Assembly (NCBI RefSeq): GCF_041906005.1
Contig: NZ_JAYRJY010000001.1
Location: 248,001 to 312,000 of the forward strand
DNA from: Ferrovibrio sp041906005
Lineage (GTDB): Bacteria; Pseudomonadota; Alphaproteobacteria; Ferrovibrionales; Ferrovibrionaceae
Direction: 5' to 3'
Length of the DNA: 64,000 bases
Position numbers and translations under genes: made by a program. Below are positions 33,377 through 40,926 of this stretch, in pieces. How positions within the stretch are numbered: position 1 is the first letter of the stretch; the number at the start of each line of letters is the position of its first letter. The notes under the pieces were generated by a model, which was not told where the DNA came from, made no database searches, and saw nothing but the letters and a program-made list of their open reading frames with translations.

Positions 33377-34129
33377 ATGCATGGCAGCGCCATCGCCGGC
33401 CTGCTTGCCGCACGCGGCGGTGGACCGCTTTTCACGCCGGATTACCCGCTTGAGAGCCTGAACGATGTGTGGGCCATCCAGTCGGGCGCGATGGCCGCAC
33501 TCGGTCCGGTCGGCGGCTGGAAGGTCGGCCGCTGGGATGCGGGCCAGCCGCTGATCCATGCGCCGATCCGGGCCGCCACGATCAAGCCTTCTCCCGCCCT
33601 GCTGTCGCCGGCAGACAGCCGCCTGCGCGGCCTGGAACTGGAAGTGGGTTTCCGCATCGATGCCGCCCTGCCGGCCGCCGACGATCCCGATTTTCTGCAC
33701 AAGCTGGCTGCCTGCGTCACCCCCATGCCCGTCTTCGAAGTGGTCGATAGCCGGCTGGCCGATCCGCAGAATGCCTCGCCATTGTGGCGGCTGGCCGATT
33801 TCCAGCTCAATGCCGGGCTGATCTACGGCGCGCCGCTAGCTGCCGGTTGGAATCCCAGCGACTTCGATCATCCGCATGTGCATCTGACCGCCGATGGCAC
33901 GGATGTCTGCAACGGCCCCGCGACACTGAATACCGGTACGCCATTCAGCATGCTGGCCGACCTGGTGCGCCAATTGAGCACCCCGGGCGGCGATCATTGC
34001 GGCGGCGTGCAGCCGGGCCAGATCGTCACCACCGGTTCCTTCACCGGCCTGCGCTTCTTCGCCAAGGGCACCAAGCTCACCGGCCGCATTGCCGGCCTGG
34101 CTCCGATCAGCGCGACATTTGCGGCATAA
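33377..34129 (+). CDS. 2-keto-4-pentenoate hydratase-like protein
   Basis: 250 residues resembling the MhpD/hydratase branch of the fumarylacetoacetate hydrolase fold: G-G-W-K-V-G near residue 46, L-E-L-E-V-G-F-R-I as the metal-site strand (Glu ligands), F-E-V-V-D-S-R, and G-D-H-C-G-G-V-Q-P-G-Q-I-V-T-T-G-S-F-T-G. Such proteins hydrate or decarboxylate keto-acids from aromatic ring cleavage. No ring-cleavage dioxygenase gene is nearby, so the pathway is open. Coupled to the preceding SDR gene. Confidence 0.78.
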   Translation: MHGSAIAGLLAARGGGPLFTPDYPLESLNDVWAIQSGAMAALGPVGGWKVGRWDAGQPLIHAPIRAATIKPSPALLSPADSRLRGLELEVGFRIDAALPAADDPDFLHKLAACVTPMPVFEVVDSRLADPQNASPLWRLADFQLNAGLIYGAPLAAGWNPSDFDHPHVHLTADGTDVCNGPATLNTGTPFSMLADLVRQLSTPGGDHCGGVQPGQIVTTGSFTGLRFFAKGTKLTGRIAGLAPISATFAA

Positions 34130-34159
34130 GAAGGTAAGACGCGCTTATAGGATAGCGTC

Positions 34160-34249
34160 ATGGCCGGGCTTGACCCGGCCATCCACGTCCATTCATCTAG
34201 AAAACACACGTGGATGCCCGGGCCAAGAAGGTTTCCTGGGCCCGGGCAT
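34160..34249. repeat. palindromic intergenic repeat (MAGLDPAIH-type)
   Basis: Nested inverted repeats between two genes: ATGGCCGGG (34160-34168) with CCCGGCCAT (34174-34182); CCACGT (34183-34188) with ACGTGG (34208-34213); ATGCCCGGGCC (34214-34224) with GGCCCGGGCAT (34239-34249). Translated forward it begins M-A-G-L-D-P-A-I-H, a peptide I recognise from misannotated short proteins across alphaproteobacterial genomes, so it is likely a dispersed REP-like element. Only one copy was noticed here. Confidence 0.65.
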
Positions 34250-34273
34250 GACAAGGCTGGTGTTGGTATCGTG

Positions 34274-35173
34274 ATGTCCCCGCCCCGCTCTCCTCTCGCC
34301 GGCATGGCGCTGGTCGCGTTCGGCGCCATCGGCTTCGGCCTGATGCCGTTGTTTGCCCGCATCGCTTATGCCGAAGGTCTGCCGCCGCTGTCGCTCTTGA
34401 GCTGGCGCTTCGGCATTGCCACGCTCTGCCTGTTGCCTTTCCTGGGCAGCATGATTGCGGCAAAGCGCGAGATGCTGGTCGCGACGCTGAGCGGCGCCGG
34501 CTATATGGGCATCAACCTGTTTTACTTCCTGGCGCTGGAGCGGCTGACCGTCGGTTTGACGGTGCTGATCCTGTTCACCTATCCGCTCTTCACCATCCTG
34601 ATCGGGTGGCTCGGCTTCAAAGAGAGGCTCACCTGGCAGAATGCCCTGGCCGCCCTGCTGGTTCTGGCAGCCGCCATCCTGATTCTCTCGCCCGCCGGCT
34701 TTGGCGATGGCACGCTGGACTGGGTCGGCATCGGCATGGCCTTCGTACCGCCGGCCGCCTATGCCCTGTTCGTGCATGTCGCCGCCAAGCGACTGAGCCG
34801 CATGGCCATCCCGGTTCGTCTGGGCGGCGTATTCCTCGGCGGTCTGATCGCGATGCTGGTGCTGGGCATGATTATGGATGGCGGCATCCGCAATCCGGCT
34901 TCCATGGCCGGCTGGGGCGCCGTGGTGGCGCTCGCGCTTCTGAGCACCGTCGTGGCGCTGGGCCTGCTGCTGATCGGCGCACCGGCCGCAGGTGCCGAAC
35001 GCACGGCCATTGCCGGAGCCAGCGAGCTGGTGACCGCCCTGATGGTGGGTGCAATCGCTTTTGGCGAACGTATGGATATCCGCATGATCGGTGGCACGAT
35101 ACTGATCCTGGTGGCGATCCTCCTTGCCGCCCAAAGTCCTGCGGCGACGCACAACCAGCCGCATGCGAATTAA
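34274..35173 (+). CDS. EamA/DMT-family transporter
   Basis: 299 residues, about ten membrane helices in two EamA repeats (A-F-G-A-I-G-F-G-L-M-P-L-F-A-R and W-V-G-I-G-M-A-F-V-P-P-A-A-Y-A-L-F). The ATG at 34274 is chosen since the longer frame from 34160 reads through a palindromic repeat. The exported metabolite is not predictable. Same strand as the hydratase-like gene but separated by the repeat. Confidence 0.84.
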   Translation: MSPPRSPLAGMALVAFGAIGFGLMPLFARIAYAEGLPPLSLLSWRFGIATLCLLPFLGSMIAAKREMLVATLSGAGYMGINLFYFLALERLTVGLTVLILFTYPLFTILIGWLGFKERLTWQNALAALLVLAAAILILSPAGFGDGTLDWVGIGMAFVPPAAYALFVHVAAKRLSRMAIPVRLGGVFLGGLIAMLVLGMIMDGGIRNPASMAGWGAVVALALLSTVVALGLLLIGAPAAGAERTAIAGASELVTALMVGAIAFGERMDIRMIGGTILILVAILLAAQSPAATHNQPHAN

Positions 35174-35271
35174 AACACATAAAAACTGTTTATTAGAATT
35201 ATCAACAAACCAAATTGCTAAAACCTGCAGCTGCGCCTATCCTGCCCTCACGGATTTGCAGGGAGGGAAAC

Positions 35272-35589
35272 ATGCACCGTTTTGTCTCGCCATGGCTGCT
35301 GGCTGCCGCCATCGGGCTGGCCGGCGTGGGGCCGGCTGTTGCCCAGCAGCGCAATAACGGCATCAGCGACATCACGCTGGCCGCGCAGACCTGCAATGTC
35401 TGCCATGGCAGCGCCTCATACATCTCGCCCACCATGCCGGCGATCCACGGCCACGATGCCAATGCGCTGTATACCGCGCTGGTCGAGTTCAAGACCGACA
35501 AACGCCCCTACACCATCATGGGCCGCATCGCCCGTGGCTATTCCGACGAGCAGCTCAAGGCGCTCGCCGATTACCTGGCCAAGAACTGA
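35272..35589 (+). CDS. fccA: small monohaem cytochrome c, probable FccA subunit
   Basis: 105 residues with a signal peptide (MHRFVSPWLLAAAIGLAGVG, cleavage near A-V-A-Q) and a single haem site C41-N-V-C44-H45. M55 in S-P-T-M-P-A-I is a likely sixth haem ligand. GGGAGGG precedes the ATG. It lies 17 bases before fccB, so it is read as the cytochrome subunit of flavocytochrome c sulfide dehydrogenase; the Allochromatium FccA is twice as long with two haems, so this is the short, monohaem form. The AT-rich 35174-35271 holds its promoter. Confidence 0.85.
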   Translation: MHRFVSPWLLAAAIGLAGVGPAVAQQRNNGISDITLAAQTCNVCHGSASYISPTMPAIHGHDANALYTALVEFKTDKRPYTIMGRIARGYSDEQLKALADYLAKN

Positions 35590-35606
35590 AGCGGGGAGAC
35601 ACCATC

Positions 35607-36884
35607 ATGACCAACTTTTCTCGCCGCCATCTGCTGGCCACCGGCGCCGCAGCAGCGACTGCCTTTGGCCTGCCCTCCATCGTCCGCGCGCAGAGCGCCG
35701 GCCGCGTCGTCGTGATCGGCGGCGGTTTCGGTGGGGCCACGGCCGCGCGTTACATCAAGCTGTTCTCGCCCAACACGGAAGTGACGCTGATCGAACGCGA
35801 TCCCAGTTATGTCACCTGCCCCTTCTCGAACTATGTGCTGGGCGGCATCAAGCAGATCGACGACATCACCCACCGCCGCGACCCGCTGCAGCAGCGTTAT
35901 GGCGTGAAGATCGTGCGCGGCGAAGCCACTGCCGTCGACACCAACGCCAAGCGCGTGCGCCTGAAGGATGGCGCGCAGATCAACTACGACCGCCTGGTGG
36001 TGGCGCCCGGTATCGAGCTGAATTATGCCGGCGTGCCGGGCTGGAGCGAGCAGGCCGCCAATAGCGTGATGCCGCATGCCTGGAAAGCCGGCCCGCAGAC
36101 CCTGCTGCTGCGCAAGCAGCTCGAAAGCATGGCCGATGGCGGCACGGTGATTATCGCCCCGCCGGCCAATCCGTTCCGCTGCCCGCCCGGCCCTTACGAG
36201 CGCGTCAGCATGATCGCCTGGTACCTGAAGACCCATAAGCCGAAATCCAAGATCCTGATCCTGGATGCCAAGGATGCCTTCTCGAAACAGGGCCTGTTCG
36301 TCTCGGGCTGGGAAAGCCAGTATCCGGGCACGATCACCTGGATCGCCGGCAAGGATGGCGGCAAGGTCGAAAGCGTCGACCCCAAGGACATGACGGTGAC
36401 GGCCGGCTTCGGCAAGGAGAAAGGCGCAGTGATCAACATCATCCCGCCGCAGACCGCCGGCAGGATCGCCATCGATGCCGGCCTGGCGGAAGCCAATGGC
36501 TGGTGCGCCGTCGACCCGGCCAACTTCGCATCCAAGAAGGCGCGCGATGTGTATGTGCTGGGCGATGCCTCGATTGCCGGCGCGATGCCGAAATCGGGCA
36601 CCGCCGCCAACAGCCAGGCCAAGGTGGTGGCGGCCAATGTGGTTTCCAGCCTGCGCGGCACCACGCCGCCGGCCGCAGTGTTCCACAATACCTGCTACAG
36701 CCTGGTGACGCCGGACTACGGCATCTCGGTCACCGGCACTTACCGCCCCGGCCCGCAGGGCGTGGCGGAAGTACCGAATTCCGGCGGCGTCTCGCCCATG
36801 CAGGCCAACGCGGCCCAGCGCAAGGCGGAAGCCGACCATACCGCCGGCTGGTATGCAGGCATCATTGCCGACACCTTTGGATGA
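35607..36884 (+). CDS. fccB: flavocytochrome c sulfide dehydrogenase flavoprotein (FccB/SoxF-like)
   Basis: 425 residues. A Tat signal (F-S-R-R-H-L-L-A-T-G) precedes the FAD-binding motif V-V-V-I-G-G-G-F-G-G. C71 in Y-V-T-C-P-F-S-N corresponds to the covalent FAD attachment site, and C192 (F-R-C-P-P-G-P-Y-E-R) with C363 (H-N-T-C-Y-S) to the active-site disulfide that accepts sulfide sulfur. It ends with the C-terminal FCSD-type dimerisation segment. Oxidises sulfide in the periplasm and passes electrons to FccA. No other sox genes are present here. Confidence 0.92.
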   Translation: MTNFSRRHLLATGAAAATAFGLPSIVRAQSAGRVVVIGGGFGGATAARYIKLFSPNTEVTLIERDPSYVTCPFSNYVLGGIKQIDDITHRRDPLQQRYGVKIVRGEATAVDTNAKRVRLKDGAQINYDRLVVAPGIELNYAGVPGWSEQAANSVMPHAWKAGPQTLLLRKQLESMADGGTVIIAPPANPFRCPPGPYERVSMIAWYLKTHKPKSKILILDAKDAFSKQGLFVSGWESQYPGTITWIAGKDGGKVESVDPKDMTVTAGFGKEKGAVINIIPPQTAGRIAIDAGLAEANGWCAVDPANFASKKARDVYVLGDASIAGAMPKSGTAANSQAKVVAANVVSSLRGTTPPAAVFHNTCYSLVTPDYGISVTGTYRPGPQGVAEVPNSGGVSPMQANAAQRKAEADHTAGWYAGIIADTFG

Positions 36885-36913
36885 GAGCCTGGCGGCTGAT
36901 CTGCCCAGACAGC

Positions 36914-36944
36914 AAAAAACCCCCGGAGCACGAGGCTCCGGGGG
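36914..36944 (-). terminator. strong intrinsic terminator on the minus strand
   Basis: CCCCCGGAGC (36920-36929) and GCTCCGGGGG (36935-36944) form a 10-bp GC stem with loop ACGAG. The T-tract (six T) follows only on the minus strand (36919 to 36914); on the plus strand the stem is preceded by A and followed by CTCAGT. It therefore terminates minus-strand transcription, though no minus-strand protein gene lies upstream of it. Confidence 0.75.
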
Positions 36945-37017
36945 CTCAGTTGGGGAACACGAGGGTCATCCCTCGACGCTGACCCGGCATTTATCCCATG
37001 ACGGAGCATCTCAAGGC

Positions 37018-37033
37018 TGTGACCACGGTCACA
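37018..37033. promoter_or_regulatory. perfect CRP-type palindrome
   Basis: TGTGACCACGGTCACA has the exact TGTGA-N6-TCACA form of the CRP consensus, with one more paired base on each side (37017 and 37034). It is centred 115 bases before hemN and 140 bases after fccB. It may instead simply be the first hairpin of the proposed small RNA. Confidence 0.4.
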
Positions 37034-37092
37034 GGCCATAGAGCGCCGCAAAACTGTCATTCATCAAATATTTAGCCCTGTAACCGCTCCGG

Positions 37093-37106
37093 TTGCGCTA
37101 GGTCAA
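37093..37106. promoter_or_regulatory. FixK/FNR-type box upstream of hemN
   Basis: TTGCGCTAGGTCAA fits the FixK2 consensus TTG(A/C)-N6-(T/G)CAA exactly and the FNR form TTGAT-N4-ATCAA in seven of ten positions. Oxygen-independent hemN is a classic FnrL/FixK target in alphaproteobacteria, and a FixK protein is encoded at 45431-46153. The box centre is 41-42 bases before the hemN ATG. Confidence 0.6.
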
Positions 37107-37140
37107 AGCGGGCCGGCCGGCACCATGCTTCAGTGGCGCC

Positions 37141-38532
37141 ATGACCGACTCCGCCACTCCCCTGTCCACGCCGCTGCTGGCCGCGCTTGCCGCCCAGATC
37201 GGACCGGTGCCGCGCTATACCTCCTACCCTACCGCACCGCATTTCCAGACAGTGGATAACGACCGCGCCTGGCGCGGCTGGCTGGGCGAATTGCCCGATG
37301 ACAGCGCCTTCAATCTCTATGTGCATGTGCCCTTCTGCCGGCAGATGTGCTGGTATTGCGGCTGCCATACGCAGGTGGTGAAGAACGACGACACGCTGGA
37401 GCGTTTCCTGCAGCTGCTGCTGCGCGAGATCGAATTGACCCTGCCGTATCTGCCTTCGCGGCCGCGCCTGACCGGCCTGCATTTCGGCGGCGGCACGCCC
37501 AGCATCCTGGGTGGCGACGGACTGCAGCGCGTGGCCGAGAAGCTGTATCATCATTTCACACCCGAACCCGGCGCCGAGATCGCCATTGAGCTGGATCCGC
37601 GCCGCTTCGATGCCAGCCTGATCCCCGGCCTGAAGGCACTGGGCATCAACCGCACCAGCCTGGGCGTGCAGAGCCTGGACGAAAGCGTGCAGGCGGCAAT
37701 CAACCGGCGCCAACCGCTCGACATGGTGGCGCGCACCGTGGGCATGCTGCGCGAGGCCGGCATCACCTCGCTGAATCTCGACCTGATCTACGGCCTGCCG
37801 CGTCAGACCGTGGAGAACGTGGTCAGCACCGTGCAGCAGAGCATGATGCTGAACCCTGACCGCGTGGCTTTGTTCGGCTATGCCCATGTGCCGTGGATGA
37901 AGGCGCACCAGGCCCGCATCGACACGGCCAGCCTGCCCGATACCGCGGCCCGCTTCGCGCAGGAAGCCGCCGCCGCGCAAACCCTGGTGGAGAACGGCTT
38001 CTGCCGCGTCGGGCTCGATCATTTCGCCCGCCCCGACGACAGGCTGGCCCAGCATGCCGTGAATGGCGAGCTGCATCGCAACTTCCAGGGCTATACCACG
38101 GCGGTCGGCGAAGTGCTGCTCGGTTTCGGCCCCTCGGCGATCAGCACTTTGCCGCAGGGCTACGCGCAGAATATCCCATCGGTCGCATCGTGGCGGCAGG
38201 CCGTGCATAACGGCGACCTGCCGGTGGCACGCATGCGCGGACTGAGCCAGGAAGACATCCTGCGCCGCGCAGTGATCGAAGAGTTGATGTGCCATCTGAA
38301 AGTCGATCTGGCCGAGATGGCGGTCCGGTATGGCACGGCACCGGGCATTTTCGATGCCGACCTGCCACGACTGGCCCTGCTGGAGCGCCATGGCGTGGTG
38401 CAGCGCGATGGTTACCGCGTGGTGATCGAGGAAGCCGGCCGTCCCCTGGTGCGTCAGGTCTGCGCCAGCTTCGACAGCTATTTGCTGAAACAGACAGCGG
38501 GTTCCGTTCAGCCGCGTCACGCCGCCGCCTGA
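37141..38532 (+). CDS. hemN: oxygen-independent coproporphyrinogen III dehydrogenase
   Basis: 463-residue radical SAM enzyme. R-Y-T-S-Y-P-T-A-P-H-F is the typical HemN opening; the cluster motif is C66-x3-C70-x2-C73-x-C75; G-G-G-T-P-S and the C-terminal HemN domain (L-R-R-A-V-I-E-E-L-M-C) follow. It makes protoporphyrinogen IX from coproporphyrinogen III without oxygen. No good ribosome-binding site precedes ATG 37141, and the FixK/FNR box position suggests a very short or absent 5' leader. Confidence 0.95.
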   Translation: MTDSATPLSTPLLAALAAQIGPVPRYTSYPTAPHFQTVDNDRAWRGWLGELPDDSAFNLYVHVPFCRQMCWYCGCHTQVVKNDDTLERFLQLLLREIELTLPYLPSRPRLTGLHFGGGTPSILGGDGLQRVAEKLYHHFTPEPGAEIAIELDPRRFDASLIPGLKALGINRTSLGVQSLDESVQAAINRRQPLDMVARTVGMLREAGITSLNLDLIYGLPRQTVENVVSTVQQSMMLNPDRVALFGYAHVPWMKAHQARIDTASLPDTAARFAQEAAAAQTLVENGFCRVGLDHFARPDDRLAQHAVNGELHRNFQGYTTAVGEVLLGFGPSAISTLPQGYAQNIPSVASWRQAVHNGDLPVARMRGLSQEDILRRAVIEELMCHLKVDLAEMAVRYGTAPGIFDADLPRLALLERHGVVQRDGYRVVIEEAGRPLVRQVCASFDSYLLKQTAGSVQPRHAAA

Positions 38533-38650
38533 TTGCGGCGGCGTATCGTGGTGACGGCGGCCACACCGGGCAGTCTTGTTTTTTGGCCGTCGCCCCCTTT
38601 CTGTATGGGGCGGATAATTCTTCCGCTCCTCCCAGCCAACGGATTTTCAC

Positions 38651-39736
38651 ATGACCGGTCTGTTTGATTCCCATCGCATGGGCCAGCTCACGCTGGCCAA
38701 CCGCATCGTCATGGCCCCGCTGACGCGCAACCGCGCCGGCGCCGGCAACGTGCCCACCGCGCTCACTGCCGAATATTATGCCCAGCGCGCGGGCGCCGGC
38801 CTGATCGTGGCCGAGGCCAGCCAGGTCTGCCCCGAAGGCCAGGGTTATCAGGATACGCCCGGCATTCACAGCGACGCTCAGGTGGCGGCGTGGAAACAGG
38901 TGACCGATGCCGTGCATGCGCGCGGCGGCAAGATCTTCCTGCAGCTCTGGCATGTCGGCCGCATCAGCCATGTCTCGCTGCAGCCCAACGGCCAGGCCCC
39001 GGTGGCGCCGTCAGCGATCCGCGCCAACTCCAAGACCTTCGTGAATGGCGGCTTCACCGATGTTTCCGAGCCACGCGCCTTGCGACTGGACGAGTTGCCC
39101 GGCATCGTCGCCGCCTATCGCAAGGGCGCGGCGAATGCGATCAGGGCCGGTTTCGACGGCGTCGAGATCCACGGCGCCAACGGTTATCTGCTTGATCAGT
39201 TCCTGCGTGACGGCAGCAACAAACGCACGGATGAATACGGCGGCAGCATCGAGAACCGCGCCCGCCTGATGCTGGAAGTGGCGGCCGCCATCGTGGCCGA
39301 GATCGGCGCCGAACGCACCGGCATCCGCCTGTCGCCCGTTACGCCGGCGAACGATGCCAGCGACAGCAATCCGCAGCCGGTGTTCAACCATGTGGTCGAA
39401 CAGCTCGACAAGCTGAATCTCGTTTATATCCACGTGATCGAGGGTGCCACCGGCGGCGACCGCAATTTCGGCGCCGGCTTCGACTACGAGGCCCTGCGCA
39501 AGCGATTCCGCAATACCTGGATCGTCAATAACGGTTACACGCTGGAAACCGCGCAGCAGGTGCTGGCCGAGAAGCGCGCCGATCTCGTCGCCTTTGGCCG
39601 GCCTTTCATCAGCAACCCCGATCTGGTGGAACGCCTGCGCCGCAACGCGCCGCTCAGCCCGCTGGATCGCGCCACGCTCTATGGCGGCGGCGCCAAGGGT
39701 TATACCGATTATCCGGTACTGGAAGCCGCCGAGTAA
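38651..39736 (+). CDS. Old Yellow Enzyme family alkene reductase
   Basis: 361-residue FMN-dependent TIM barrel of the NemA/OYE class. Motifs: N-R-I-V-M-A-P-L-T-R-N-R, L-Q-L-W-H-V-G-R, H-G-A-N-G-Y-L-L-D-Q-F-L-R-D-G-S-N-K-R-T-D-E-Y-G-G-S-I-E-N-R, and G-R-P-F-I-S-N-P-D-L. Reduces activated C=C bonds or nitro compounds using NAD(P)H. Separated from hemN by about 120 bases and followed by a strong terminator, so a monocistronic unit is likely. Confidence 0.94.
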   Translation: MTGLFDSHRMGQLTLANRIVMAPLTRNRAGAGNVPTALTAEYYAQRAGAGLIVAEASQVCPEGQGYQDTPGIHSDAQVAAWKQVTDAVHARGGKIFLQLWHVGRISHVSLQPNGQAPVAPSAIRANSKTFVNGGFTDVSEPRALRLDELPGIVAAYRKGAANAIRAGFDGVEIHGANGYLLDQFLRDGSNKRTDEYGGSIENRARLMLEVAAAIVAEIGAERTGIRLSPVTPANDASDSNPQPVFNHVVEQLDKLNLVYIHVIEGATGGDRNFGAGFDYEALRKRFRNTWIVNNGYTLETAQQVLAEKRADLVAFGRPFISNPDLVERLRRNAPLSPLDRATLYGGGAKGYTDYPVLEAAE

Positions 39737-39756
39737 TCGTCAGGCTGACGTAAGCG

Positions 39757-39788
39757 AAAGCCGGCCGGAGCGATTCCGGCCGGCTTTT
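39757..39788 (+). terminator. intrinsic terminator after the Old Yellow Enzyme gene
   Basis: GCCGGCCGG (39760-39768) pairs with CCGGCCGGC (39776-39784), followed by TTTT; AAA precedes the stem, so it may work in both directions. Confidence 0.75.
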
Positions 39789-39873
39789 CATTTCACCGTG
39801 ATCGAACCGGGATCGGTGGAGAAAACTGCCCGCCGTCGCGTTACGCTGGGATGATCTATCTCCGAGGTCCACG

Positions 39874-40926
39874 ATGCTTCTGCCCCACCTGGTTGCCCTT
39901 TCCGGTGCCGTGCCGCGTTTCGACCTGGACCAGGACGAGGTGGCCAGCCGCGCCGGCGCGATCTTCGCGCCGATGGTGAGCGACTTCCAGCGGCTGGCGC
40001 CGGTCTATCGCAATGCCGAGATCGAACACAGGCATTCCTGCGTGCCGATCGACTGGTACACCGATCATCACAGTTTCGCCGAACGCAACGAACTGTTCCT
40101 TGAGCATGCCACCGCCCTGCTGGCCGAGGCCGCGCGGAAGGCCCTGGATCAGGCCGGATTGCAGCCCCGCGACATCGACATGCTGATCACGGTCTGCTCG
40201 TCCGGCATCGCCACGCCCAGCCTGGATGCCCGCGTGATGCAGCGGCTGGAATTCCGCTCCGACGTGCAGCGCCTGCCGATCTTTGGGCTGGGTTGCGCCG
40301 GCGGCGTGCTGGGGCTCTCGCGCGCCGCGGCGCTGGCCCGCGCCATGCCGGACTCGCGCGTGATGCTGCTGGCTGTCGAACTCTGCGGCCTGACCTTCCG
40401 CCAGCAGGACCGTTCAAAGAGCAACATCATCGCCACCGCCCTGTTTGGCGACGGCGCGGCGGCGGCCATCGTCAGTTGCCGGCCCGAGCATGCCGGCGGC
40501 CCAGCCATCGGTGCCGCCGCCGAGCACACCTGGCCCCACAGCCTGGGCGTGATGGGCTGGGACGTGCTGGATGACGGGCTGAAGGTGGTGTTCTCGGGCA
40601 GCATTCCCGATCTGGTGCGCAACGACCTGCGGCCGGTGGTGGACGGTTTTCTCGCGCGCCAGGGCCTGGGACCGGGCGATATCGCAGGTTATGTCTGCCA
40701 TCCCGGCGGTGCCAAGGTGATCGACGCCCTGGAATACTGTTTCGACCTGCCGCCGCGCAGCATGAAGGCTGCACGCGACATTCTGCGGCGGCATGGCAAC
40801 ATGTCGTCGGTGACAGTGCTGTTCGTGTTGCAGGAAACCCTCGCACAGGGTGCCCATGGCCGGCATCTGCTGACCGCGCTTGGCCCCGGCTTCACCGCCG
40901 CCATGCTGCTGATGGACCTGCCATGA
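39874..40926 (+). CDS. type III polyketide synthase
   Basis: 350-residue chalcone/stilbene synthase-family enzyme. The catalytic triad is Cys141 (F-G-L-G-C-A-G-G), His276 (V-C-H-P-G-G-A-K) and Asn309 (R-H-G-N-M-S-S). It condenses an acyl-CoA starter with malonyl-CoA units into alkylresorcinols, alkylpyrones or similar products; the product is not deducible. It overlaps the next gene by four bases (ATGA); that partner resembles the O-methyltransferase-like membrane proteins coupled with type III PKS in Streptomyces (SrsB) and Bacillus (BpsB). Confidence 0.92.
   Translation: MLLPHLVALSGAVPRFDLDQDEVASRAGAIFAPMVSDFQRLAPVYRNAEIEHRHSCVPIDWYTDHHSFAERNELFLEHATALLAEAARKALDQAGLQPRDIDMLITVCSSGIATPSLDARVMQRLEFRSDVQRLPIFGLGCAGGVLGLSRAAALARAMPDSRVMLLAVELCGLTFRQQDRSKSNIIATALFGDGAAAAIVSCRPEHAGGPAIGAAAEHTWPHSLGVMGWDVLDDGLKVVFSGSIPDLVRNDLRPVVDGFLARQGLGPGDIAGYVCHPGGAKVIDALEYCFDLPPRSMKAARDILRRHGNMSSVTVLFVLQETLAQGAHGRHLLTALGPGFTAAMLLMDLP

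Larger units (their letters stand above)
36914..37062 (-). ncRNA. candidate small RNA between fccB and hemN
   Basis: Inferred about 150-nt minus-strand transcript. The strand carries in order an AT-rich -10-like segment (TAAATATTTG, 37074-37065), an 8-bp hairpin (CTGTGACC/GGTCACAG, 37017-37034), a 6-bp hairpin (CGAGGG/CCCTCG with TCAT loop, 36960-36975), and the intrinsic terminator. A FixK/FNR-type box at 37093-37106 is about 40 bases upstream of the proposed start. There is no open reading frame of note. The start position is a guess; the terminator's strand is the best evidence. Confidence 0.4.

Noticed and set aside
34160..34273. N-terminal extension MAGLDPAIH of the EamA transporter
   Set aside because: It is the readthrough of a palindromic intergenic repeat; the membrane protein begins naturally at ATG 34274.
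36885..37140. Terminator of fccB on the plus strand
   Set aside because: The stem at 36920-36944 has no T-tract on the plus strand; its T-tract lies on the minus strand.
38520..38543. CGCCGCCGC/GCGGCGGCG hairpin at the hemN stop codon as a terminator
   Set aside because: The stem is perfect but is followed by TATCGTGG rather than a T-tract, and simple GCC repeats form such stems by chance in GC-rich DNA.
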